Positions 57,258-64,000 of a stretch of 64,000 nt of DNA are shown here, in pieces. The notes beneath the pieces were generated by a model. The model saw only the letters and a program-made list of their open reading frames with translations, was not told where the DNA came from and made no database searches. Positions within the stretch are counted from its first letter, which is position 1. Each line of letters opens with the position of its first letter. This DNA is from Capillimicrobium parvum (GTDB lineage: Bacteria > Actinomycetota > Thermoleophilia > Solirubrobacterales > Solirubrobacteraceae), in contig NZ_CP087164.1 in the NCBI RefSeq assembly GCF_021172045.1, forward strand, positions 1,860,001 to 1,924,000. The letters are read 5' to 3'. The translations under genes and the position numbers were made by a program.

Positions 57258-58805
57258 ATGCCGATCACGGTGCACGAGCTGCTCGCGGATCCGCTGCTGC
57301 GGCTCGAGCCGGTGGTCACCGGCGACACCCAGCGCACCATCTCGTGGGTGCACTCGAGCGAGATGCCGGACCCGGCCGACGCGGCGTTCCTGCGCGGCGG
57401 CGAGGTGGTGCTCACCGCCGGCGTCTGGTACTGGGCCGGGGCCTCTGCGGCGGCGTTCGTCGATGGGCTGGCGCGCGTGGGGGCCGCCGCGCTCGGGTTC
57501 GGCGTCAGCTCGCTGGTGGACGAGGTGCCCGCGCCGCTCGTCACGGCGTGTCGCGACGCCACGCTGACGCTCTTCCGGGTGCCCAGCGATATGGCGTTCA
57601 TCACGATCACCCAGACGTTCGTCGAGTGCTTCGTCAAGGAGCGCGAGCAGGCCCTCCGCGAGACGGTGGCGCGCAACGACCGGTTCGTCCGGGCCGCGCG
57701 CAACGGCCGCGGGCTGCCGGGCACCCTGAGCGTGCTGCGCAGCTACCACGCGAGGCCCGCGTGGGTCCTGAGCCCGACCCGCGGCGTGCTCGCCGCCGCC
57801 CACCACGCGCCGCCCGCGCACCTGCTCGATGCCGTCGGCGAGCTGCCCGCGCACCTCGATCAGCCGGCAGACGTGGCCGGCCACAGCGCCTTCTCGATCC
57901 TCGGGCCGTCGGACACGGACGCCTACCTCGTGCTGGCCGCGTCGTTGGCGGAGCTGTCGGTCGCCGAGCGCGCGATCATCGACCAGGCGCTCGCCTTCCT
58001 CGCTGTCGAGCTCCAGCGCGAGGCGGCCGTGCGTGAGAGCGAGCAGCGCTACGCGGCGGAGCTGTTCGACCTGATCGCCGCCGGCGACGCCCAGTTCGCC
58101 GCCGTCGAGGCGCGGCTGCGCGCACTGGACCTCCCCGCCGACGCGCCGCTCGCCGGCCTCGTGTGCCGCGCGCCCGACCTCCCGGTCGCAGGTGCCCGCC
58201 TGCTCGCGGCGCTCGAGGAGCTTCACCTCCCCAACGTGACGGCAACCAAGGGCGCCGAGGTCGCCGCCCTGATCCCGTGGCCGCACCCGATCGAGGAGCT
58301 CGAGGCGCTCGGCGCGCGACTGCTCCAGGCTCTCGGTGACGGCGCCGCGCTCGGTGCCGGCAGCCCGGCCGAGGCGCCCCAGGACCTGCGCCGGACGCTG
58401 CTCGAGGCGCGCCACGCGTGCCGCATCGCCCTGCGGCGCCGGGACGCGCACTACGCGACGTACCCGCAGGTCGGCTCGCACGCGCTGCTCCTCGCGCTGC
58501 AGGACGACCAGGTGCTGGAGACGTTCCGTGGCGCGCTCCTTGAGCCCCTGCTCGCCCAGGACACCCGGCGGCACACGGTGCTCGTGCCCACGATCCGCGC
58601 GTTCCTCGCGGCCGACGGCCACTACCGCCAGACGGCGGCCGCGCTGCACGTCCATGTGAACACGCTGCGTCTGCGCCTTGCGCGCATCGAGCAACTGACC
58701 GGGCGCGACCTGTCGCGGCTCGAGGACCGCGTCGACTTCTACCTGGCCCTCAGCGCCGCCGGCGAGCTGCCCGGCGACAGCGAGACGCCGCCCGGCGCCG
58801 GGTGA
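57258..58805 (+). CDS. PucR-family regulator, probable activator of the creatinine operon
   Basis: A 515-aa regulator. The N-terminal PucR sensor domain (VHELLADPLLRLEPVVTG, VHSSEMPDPADAAFLRGGEVVLTAG in outline) occupies residues about 1-130. A middle GGDEF-like CdaR region follows, and the C-terminal helix-turn-helix has DGHYRQTAAALHVHVNTLRLRLARIEQLTGRDL (residues about 455-490, in outline). PucR proteins usually activate purine, urate or amine catabolism. It is divergent from the creatinase operon with 136 bp between starts, so creatine, creatinine or a product is the likely effector. ATG 57258 with GAGGAGAG. Confidence 0.9.
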   Translation: MPITVHELLADPLLRLEPVVTGDTQRTISWVHSSEMPDPADAAFLRGGEVVLTAGVWYWAGASAAAFVDGLARVGAAALGFGVSSLVDEVPAPLVTACRDATLTLFRVPSDMAFITITQTFVECFVKEREQALRETVARNDRFVRAARNGRGLPGTLSVLRSYHARPAWVLSPTRGVLAAAHHAPPAHLLDAVGELPAHLDQPADVAGHSAFSILGPSDTDAYLVLAASLAELSVAERAIIDQALAFLAVELQREAAVRESEQRYAAELFDLIAAGDAQFAAVEARLRALDLPADAPLAGLVCRAPDLPVAGARLLAALEELHLPNVTATKGAEVAALIPWPHPIEELEALGARLLQALGDGAALGAGSPAEAPQDLRRTLLEARHACRIALRRRDAHYATYPQVGSHALLLALQDDQVLETFRGALLEPLLAQDTRRHTVLVPTIRAFLAADGHYRQTAAALHVHVNTLRLRLARIEQLTGRDLSRLEDRVDFYLALSAAGELPGDSETPPGAG

Positions 58806-58924
58806 GCGTGGTCGCGGGGCTGGGCCCGACTGCTACGTCGTATGGCGTGGGTTGACTGTCGGGCCGTGACGGCCGCACGCTCCTCGCGCGGGTTCGTCTG
58901 GCCGGAGACCGGCTCCGGCCGACC

Positions 58925-61285
58925 TCAGGTGTCGTGAGGACCTGCGCCGTCACGCCCGGGTAGGCGCAGGCGCCTCAGCGAGACGGCGTTGAGGGCGACG
59001 ATGATGCTCGAGCCGGCCATGGAGATGGCGCCCACCTCCGGGCGCAGGACGAAGCCGACAGGTTCGAGGACGCCCGCGGCGATCGGCAGGGCGAGGCTGT
59101 TGTAGCCGACCGCCCAGGCGAGGTTCTGGTGCATCTTGCGCCTCGTGCCGCGGCTGATGGTGATGGCGGTGGCGACGTCGAGCGGGTCCGAGCGCATGAG
59201 CACGACATCCGCGGTCTCGACGGCGACGTCCGTGCCGGCGCCGATCGCGATGCCGACGTCGGCCTGGGCGAGTGCGGGAGCGTCGTTGACGCCGTCGCCG
59301 ACCATCGCGACCCTGCGGGCGGACGGGGCCGATTGGAGCTCCCTGATCTTGGCCGCCTTGTCGGCGGGCAGCACCTCGGCGATGACCTCGTCGATGCCGA
59401 GCCGAGCGGCGATGCGCCGGGCGGTGGCCTGGCTGTCGCCGGAGAGCATGACCGCGCGGACGCCCTGTTCGCGCAGGGCGCGGATGGCCTCGGCGGACGT
59501 CTCTCGCGGCGCATCGGCGATCGCGATGACGGCCGCGGCACGATCGCCGACGGCCACCTCCACGCTCGTGCGGCCCGCGCCGGCCATCTCCTCGGATCGT
59601 GCGGCCAGGCCATCGCGCGAGATGCCGTGCGCTTCGAGCAGGCGCGCGTTGCCGACCAGCACGCGACGGCCGTCGACGGTCGCGAGCAGACCGTGGCCGG
59701 GGACCGCCTCGAACGCGTCGGTCCGCGGCGGCTGCAGCCCGCGGCTCCTCGCGGCCTCGACGATCGCCCGTGCGAGCGGGTGCTCGCTGTCGCCCTCCGC
59801 GCCGGCGACGAGCCGGAGGACCTCGTCCTCGTCGATGCCGTCGGCGGTGGCGACGTCGACGACCTCGGGCTCGCCTCGGGTCAGCGTGCCGGTCTTGTCG
59901 AAGACGACCGTGTCGAGCGCCGCGGCCTGCTCGAGGGCGATGGCGTTCTTGAAAAGGATGCCGCGCTTGGCTCCGAGGCTCGTGCCGACCATGATCGCGG
60001 TCGGAGTGGCCAGGCCGAGGGCGTCCGGGCAGGTGATGACGACCACGGTGATCGCGAACAGCAGCGATTCCTGGAGGTCGCGGCCGACGACGAGGTACCA
60101 GACGACGAAGGTCAGCGTGCCGCCCACAAGGGCGACCAGCACGAGCCAGAACGCTGCGCGGTCGGCGAGGCGCTGGCCGGGGGCCTTGGAGTTCTGGGCC
60201 TCCTGGACGAGCTTGACCACCTGCGCGAGCGCGGTGTCGGAGCCGACCGCGGACGCGCGGGCGCGCAACGTGCCGTTCTGGTTGATCGTCGCGCCGATGA
60301 GCTGGTCGCCGGGCGCCTTCCTGACCGGCAGGCTCTCCCCGGTGACCGTGGACTCGTCGACGTGGCTCTCGCCCTCCTCGACGGTGGCGTCGACGGGGAC
60401 CTTGGACCCGGGGCGGACGAGCAGCAGGTCGCCGACCGCGACCTCGGCGGTGGGCACTTCGACCGGTTCGCCCTCGCGCACGATCACGGCCTTCGGCGGT
60501 GCGAGGTCCAGCAGGGTGCGCACGGCGTCGTTGGCGCCGCCCCGCGCGCGCATCTCGAACCAGTGGCCGAGCAGGACGAACGAGGCGAGCATCCCGGCCG
60601 ACTCGTAGAAGACCTCGCCGTCGACGAAGAACGTCACGGCGACCGAGTAGACCCACGCGGTCCCGATCGCCACGGCGACCAGGACCATCATGTCGAGCGT
60701 CCGGTTGCGCAGTGCGTTGACGGCGCCGGTGAAGAAGATCGTCGAGGAGTAGAAGACGATCGGCAGACTCAGCAGGAACTGCCAGACGTCACGGTCGATG
60801 CCGAACGGCGTGGGCAGCTCCGTCCCGAGGAGGTTGGTCCCGACCGTCGACCACAGGACGATCGGGATCGTGAAGACGACCGCGACCAGGAAGCGGTCGC
60901 GCATGTCGCGGACCATCGAGTCCATCGACATCCCGGCATGGCCGCCGTGACCGTGGCCATGGGCGTCCGCGGCGCGCTCGACGGCCGCGCGGTCGTGGGC
61001 CCGGTGGGGCGCGGTGCGCTCGGCCATCGGGTCGCACACGTGGCCCGGCACGGATTGGCCGGCGCAGTGATAGCCGCATTCCTGGACCCAGCGGCGCAGG
61101 TCCTCCACGGACGTCTGCGCCGGGTCGAACGTCACCGTGGCGGTCTGGGCCACCGGGTTGGCGTCGACGTCGATCACCCCAGGCCGGGCGCCCAGCGCGT
61201 GCTCGACCACGGCCTTCTCGCCGGCGTAGTGGAGACCCCCGACGTGCAGGACCGTCGACTCGCTGGGTGGGGCGGCGGAGACCAC
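58925..61285 (-). CDS. P1B-type heavy-metal ATPase (copper-type) with a CPD motif
   Basis: A 786-aa metal-exporting ATPase. A ferredoxin-like N-terminal domain (VGGLHYAGEKAVVEHAL) lacks the CxxC metal site. A Cys/His-rich linker follows (CGYHC, GHVCDP, HGHGHGGHAGMSM). TM6 carries ITCPDALGLATP, so the membrane site is CPD rather than CPC or CPH. The phosphorylation site is FDKTGTLT, the actuator is TGES, the nucleotide domain is GDSEHPLA, and the hinge is GDGVNDAPAL. GTG 61285 follows a TAGATT box by 7 nt. The CsoR-like palindrome upstream suggests copper control; other soft metals are possible. Confidence 0.9.
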   Translation of the reverse strand: MVSAAPPSESTVLHVGGLHYAGEKAVVEHALGARPGVIDVDANPVAQTATVTFDPAQTSVEDLRRWVQECGYHCAGQSVPGHVCDPMAERTAPHRAHDRAAVERAADAHGHGHGGHAGMSMDSMVRDMRDRFLVAVVFTIPIVLWSTVGTNLLGTELPTPFGIDRDVWQFLLSLPIVFYSSTIFFTGAVNALRNRTLDMMVLVAVAIGTAWVYSVAVTFFVDGEVFYESAGMLASFVLLGHWFEMRARGGANDAVRTLLDLAPPKAVIVREGEPVEVPTAEVAVGDLLLVRPGSKVPVDATVEEGESHVDESTVTGESLPVRKAPGDQLIGATINQNGTLRARASAVGSDTALAQVVKLVQEAQNSKAPGQRLADRAAFWLVLVALVGGTLTFVVWYLVVGRDLQESLLFAITVVVITCPDALGLATPTAIMVGTSLGAKRGILFKNAIALEQAAALDTVVFDKTGTLTRGEPEVVDVATADGIDEDEVLRLVAGAEGDSEHPLARAIVEAARSRGLQPPRTDAFEAVPGHGLLATVDGRRVLVGNARLLEAHGISRDGLAARSEEMAGAGRTSVEVAVGDRAAAVIAIADAPRETSAEAIRALREQGVRAVMLSGDSQATARRIAARLGIDEVIAEVLPADKAAKIRELQSAPSARRVAMVGDGVNDAPALAQADVGIAIGAGTDVAVETADVVLMRSDPLDVATAITISRGTRRKMHQNLAWAVGYNSLALPIAAGVLEPVGFVLRPEVGAISMAGSSIIVALNAVSLRRLRLPGRDGAGPHDT

Positions 61286-61301
61286 GACCGTCAATCTACC
61301 A

Positions 61302-61316
61302 TACCCCCAGGGGGTA
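61302..61316 (-). promoter_or_regulatory. CsoR-like operator upstream of the metal ATPase
   Basis: TACCCCCAGGGGGTA, a perfect palindrome around a central base, 4 bp upstream of the TAGATT -10 box. GC-rich TACCCCC-n-GGGGGTA sites are typical of the CsoR copper-sensor family. No csoR gene is present in the window. Confidence 0.65.
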
Positions 61317-61472
61317 GTACCGCCGGCACGACGGCGGCGCCTCCTCCGCGGACCGCGTCGCGCCGCCTTCGGTTGTTCCAATCGCGTGACGCCGCTCGCC
61401 TGGCGGCCCGCGCGAAACGTGGAATGCTCGCCCGCCCGGGATCGTGCTCCCGGCAGGCGAAGGAGAGAGAGC

Positions 61473-62156
61473 ATGACGGCTGACCCCAACGCACCGACGC
61501 CGACGCTGCCGCTGTCCGCGGAGCAGCTGCTGACGACCACGCGGGCGGTGCGCAAGCGACTGGACTTCGACCGGCCGGTGCCGCGCGCATTGCTGCGCGA
61601 GTGCGTCGAGGCCGCGCTCCAGGCGCCGTCGGGGTCCAACCGCTGGGCCATGCAGTTCGTGATCGTGACCGACCCGGAGCGCCGCCGGGCCCTCGCCGAC
61701 GTCTACCGAGCCGGCTACGCCCTCTATCGCGAGATGGACGGCGTGTACATCGGCAGCGTGGACAAGGGCGACGAGGAGCTCAACCGCCAGCAGCAGCGCA
61801 CGGCGCGGTCGGCGGACCATCTGGCCGAGAACATGCATCGCGCTCCCGCACTGGTCGTCGCGTGCGCGCCCGGGCGCGCGGAGGGCGACGTCGCGCCGAT
61901 CCGCAAGACCACGCTGCTCGGCAGCGTCCTGCCGGGCATGTGGTCCTTCATGCTCGCGGCCCGCCTGCGTGGGCTCGGCACGGCATGGACCACGGTCCAC
62001 CTCTTCAAGGAGCAGGACGCCGCCGACGTCCTCGGGATCCCGAACGACGCGGTCACGATGGGCGCCCTGACCCCCGTGGCGTTCACGAAGGGCACGGACT
62101 TCCGCCCGGCGCTGCGCCCGGACCCGGACTCCGTCATCCACTGGGATCGCTGGTAG
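61473..62156 (+). CDS. Nitroreductase-family FMN oxidoreductase
   Basis: A 227-aa nitroreductase-fold protein. The N-terminal signature TTTRAVRKRLDFDRPVP (R-x-V-R-x-F type) and APSGSNRWAMQFVIV (FMN phosphate binding) are present. The C-terminal PVAFTKGTDFRPALR is the usual FMN-contact end. The middle insert (YALYREMDGVYIGSVDKG) is typical of actinobacterial members of unknown substrate. AGGAGAGAG lies 5 nt before ATG 61473. It leads an operon with a nitronate-monooxygenase-like and an acyl-CoA ligase gene. Confidence 0.88.
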   Translation: MTADPNAPTPTLPLSAEQLLTTTRAVRKRLDFDRPVPRALLRECVEAALQAPSGSNRWAMQFVIVTDPERRRALADVYRAGYALYREMDGVYIGSVDKGDEELNRQQQRTARSADHLAENMHRAPALVVACAPGRAEGDVAPIRKTTLLGSVLPGMWSFMLAARLRGLGTAWTTVHLFKEQDAADVLGIPNDAVTMGALTPVAFTKGTDFRPALRPDPDSVIHWDRW

Positions 62157-62167
62157 GCGGCCGCATC

Positions 62168-63130
62168 GTGCTGTCGCGATCGGCCCTCCCGCTCGTCGTG
62201 GCTCCGATGCTGACCGTGTCGGGGACGGACCTCGTCGTCGCGGCGTGCCGCAGCGGCGTCGTGGGGGCGTTCCCCACGGCCAACTGCCGTGCCGGGGGCG
62301 AGCTCGACGAGTGGCTCGCGCGAATCGAGGCGGAACTGGAGACGCCCGCCGGAGAGCAGGCGCCCGCGCCGTTCTGCCCGAACCTCATCGTGCACCGCTC
62401 CAACCGGCGCCTGGAGCGCGACCTCGAGACGCTCGTGCGCCACCGCGTCGAGCTCGTGATCACCAGCGTCGGGTCCCCCGCGCCGGTGATCGACGCGCTG
62501 CGTTCGACGGGCTGTCAGGTCTGGAGCGACGTCGCGACGCTGCGCCACGCCGAGCGCGCCATCGAGCTCGGGGTCGACGGGCTCGTCCTGCTCGCCGCCG
62601 GCGCCGGCGGACAGACGGGCGCCGCCAACCCGTTCGCCTTCGCCCGGGCCGTCCGCCGGCGCTTCGACGGCACGGTGATCCTCGCCGGCGGGATCTCCGA
62701 CGGGGTCGCGCTGCGCGCCGCACACGTCCTCGGCTGCGATCTGGCGTACATGGGGACGCGCTTCATCGCGACGCGCGAGAGCATGGCGCCGCCCGCGTAC
62801 AAGCGGATGCTCGTCGACTGCGAGCTCGACGACGTCGTGTTGACCTCGGCCTTCACGGGCTTGCCCACGAACATGCTGCGCCCGTCGATCGCCGCCGCGG
62901 GGCTCGATCCGGACGCTCTCGGCCCCGCCGCGACGTTCGACATGGGGCACACGCTCATCGGCGCCGACGGCGAGCCCCCGACGCGCTGGCGCGACATCTG
63001 GAGCGCCGGCCACTCCGTCTCGGGGGTCGACGGGATCCTGCCGGTCGCCGAGCTGGTGGCGGTGATCGCCGGCGAGTACGAGGCGGCGGCCCGGACGCCG
63101 GCGGCGCGCAGCGCCGGAGCACTGCACTGA
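62168..63130 (+). CDS. Nitronate monooxygenase/2-nitropropane dioxygenase-like FMN protein
   Basis: A 320-aa TIM-barrel flavoprotein. Marks: VAPMLTVSGTDLVVAACRSGVVGAFP at the start (in outline), ITSVGSPAPVIDALRSTG, the FMN-phosphate loop VILAGGISDG and LGCDLAYMGTRFIATRES. Family members oxidise nitronates or act as enoyl reductase relatives. The GTG start at 62168 lies 11 nt after the nitroreductase stop, so they share a message. Its stop overlaps the acyl-CoA ligase start (TGATG). The linked genes suggest degradation of a nitro or acyl-CoA compound. Confidence 0.87.
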   Translation: MLSRSALPLVVAPMLTVSGTDLVVAACRSGVVGAFPTANCRAGGELDEWLARIEAELETPAGEQAPAPFCPNLIVHRSNRRLERDLETLVRHRVELVITSVGSPAPVIDALRSTGCQVWSDVATLRHAERAIELGVDGLVLLAAGAGGQTGAANPFAFARAVRRRFDGTVILAGGISDGVALRAAHVLGCDLAYMGTRFIATRESMAPPAYKRMLVDCELDDVVLTSAFTGLPTNMLRPSIAAAGLDPDALGPAATFDMGHTLIGADGEPPTRWRDIWSAGHSVSGVDGILPVAELVAVIAGEYEAAARTPAARSAGALH

Positions 63131-64000
63131 TGGCCGCCCTGTCGAGCATGCAGGACGACTTCCCGCTCACGCTGACGCACGTCCTGCGGCGGATGCGCAC
63201 GGTCCACGCGGCAGCCACCGTCACGACGCTGCGCGACGAGGGCGGCCGCAAGGACCGGGCGACCTTCGCCGAGATCGCCGATCGGGCGGGGCGGCTCGCG
63301 GCGGCCCTGCGCCGGCTCGGCGTGCGTCCCGGCGACCGCGTCGCCACGTTCGCCTGGAACACGCAGGAGCACGTCGAGGCCTACTACGCGGTCACGTGCT
63401 CCGGCGCCGTCCTGCACACGGCCAACCTGCGCCTGCACCCCGAGCAGGTGGCGTGGACGATGAACCACGCGGGTGATCGCGTGGTCATCTTCGACGACTC
63501 CCTCGTCGCGCAGATGGAGCAGATCCGGCCGCACCTCGAGCACGTCGAGCACCTCGTGATGATCGGGGACGGCGACCCCGGCTCGCTGACCGGCGTGCTG
63601 CACTACGAGGACGTGCTCGCAACGGAGTCGGCCGGCTTCGCGTGGCCCGAGCTGAAGGAGCGTGCCGGCGCCGCCCTCTGCTACACGTCGGGGACGACCG
63701 GGGACCCGAAGGGCGTCCTGTACTCCCATCGCTCGATCGTCCTGCACGTCCTCGCGATGGCCGGCTTCGACGTGTTCCGCGTCGCCGAGCGCGACCGCGT
63801 CCTGGCGATCGTCCCGATGTTCCACGCCATGGGCTGGAACCTGCCGTTCATCTGCGGCATCGTCGGGGCGGACCTCGTCATGCCCGGGCGCTTCCTGCAG
63901 TCGCCCTTCCTGGCCCGGCTGATCGAGGAGGAGCGCATCACGTACAGCTCCGGGGTGCCGACGATCTGGATGGACCTGCTGCGCCACGTCGACCGCCACG
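63130..64000 (+). CDS. Acyl-CoA synthetase (AMP-forming), partial at window end
   Basis: The first 290 residues of an ANL-superfamily ligase that activates a carboxylic acid as acyl-AMP and then acyl-CoA. Visible are MQDDFPLTLTHVLRRM at the start, GVRPGDRVATFAWNTQEHVEAYYAV, and the AMP-binding loop LCYTSGTTGDPKGVLYSHRS (residues about 188-207). MFHAMGWNLPF follows. The pattern is that of medium/long-chain fatty acid ligases. ATG 63130 overlaps the upstream stop as TGATG. The C-terminal domain lies outside the window. Confidence 0.92.
   Translation, partial: MAALSSMQDDFPLTLTHVLRRMRTVHAAATVTTLRDEGGRKDRATFAEIADRAGRLAAALRRLGVRPGDRVATFAWNTQEHVEAYYAVTCSGAVLHTANLRLHPEQVAWTMNHAGDRVVIFDDSLVAQMEQIRPHLEHVEHLVMIGDGDPGSLTGVLHYEDVLATESAGFAWPELKERAGAALCYTSGTTGDPKGVLYSHRSIVLHVLAMAGFDVFRVAERDRVLAIVPMFHAMGWNLPFICGIVGADLVMPGRFLQSPFLARLIEEERITYSSGVPTIWMDLLRHVDRH

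Overview
The window is very GC-rich, densely coded DNA from an actinobacterium. Sequence alone suggests the Thermoleophilia/Solirubrobacterales side of the phylum: coenzyme F420 synthesis genes, a crotonyl-CoA carboxylase/reductase homologue, SigB/SigF-type sigma factor sequence, many TGATG/ATGA/GTGA overlaps, and many genes that appear to be leaderless (a TAnnnT box only 6-10 nt before the start codon). The genus is an inference and was not tested.

Layout. 1-8.9 kb: end of a sigma factor gene, a Ccr-like reductase with a small partner, CorA, a MarR-regulated DHA2 drug exporter, a lipoprotein, and a DnaQ-exonuclease/GIY-YIG fusion. 8.9-16.9 kb: YgfZ, a DtxR/MntR-type regulator overlapping an NRAMP metal transporter, an orphan substrate-binding lipoprotein, an aquaporin, a LOG protein and a PhoD-like phosphatase. 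16.9-28.9 kb: the cofD-cofC-cofE F420 operon, HMG-CoA lyase, enoyl-CoA hydratase, an epoxide-hydrolase-type hydrolase, a GGDEF-EAL protein, a degenerate M28-like membrane protein, an amidase, an inositol monophosphatase-type enzyme and an F420/FMN-type PPOX protein. 28.9-40.7 kb: five tRNAs (Leu-CAA, Leu-UAG, Trp-CCA, Gly-UCC, Pro-GGG), an anchored intradiol dioxygenase, a MarR/HpaB/crotonase catabolic cluster, a TetR-controlled exporter with paired operators, a patatin and an SDR.

40.7-48.9 kb is an integrated element of about 8.1 kb inserted at the 3' end of tRNA-Pro(GGG). It is bounded by a 20-bp direct repeat with 19 matches. It holds a secreted hydrolase, a possible replication-initiator remnant, a divergent XRE repressor/excisionase switch with two palindromic operators, a tyrosine integrase split by a one-base frameshift, and a restriction-modification pair (gamma-type adenine methyltransferase and PD-ExK nuclease).

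48.9-53.6 kb is a second accessory strip. It has a RES-Xre toxin-antitoxin pair, a helical gene of uncertain family (possibly a kleisin/JetA-like Wadjet relic) cut at its 3' end by an IS110-type transposase tail, and an IS3 OrfA stub.

53.6-64 kb returns to metabolic genes. A PucR-type regulator faces an operon of creatinase, an NCS1 permease and creatininase, which reads as a creatinine/creatine uptake and degradation unit. After it come a P1B copper-type ATPase with a CPD motif behind a CsoR-like palindrome, then a nitroreductase, a nitronate-monooxygenase-like protein and an acyl-CoA ligase cut by the window end.
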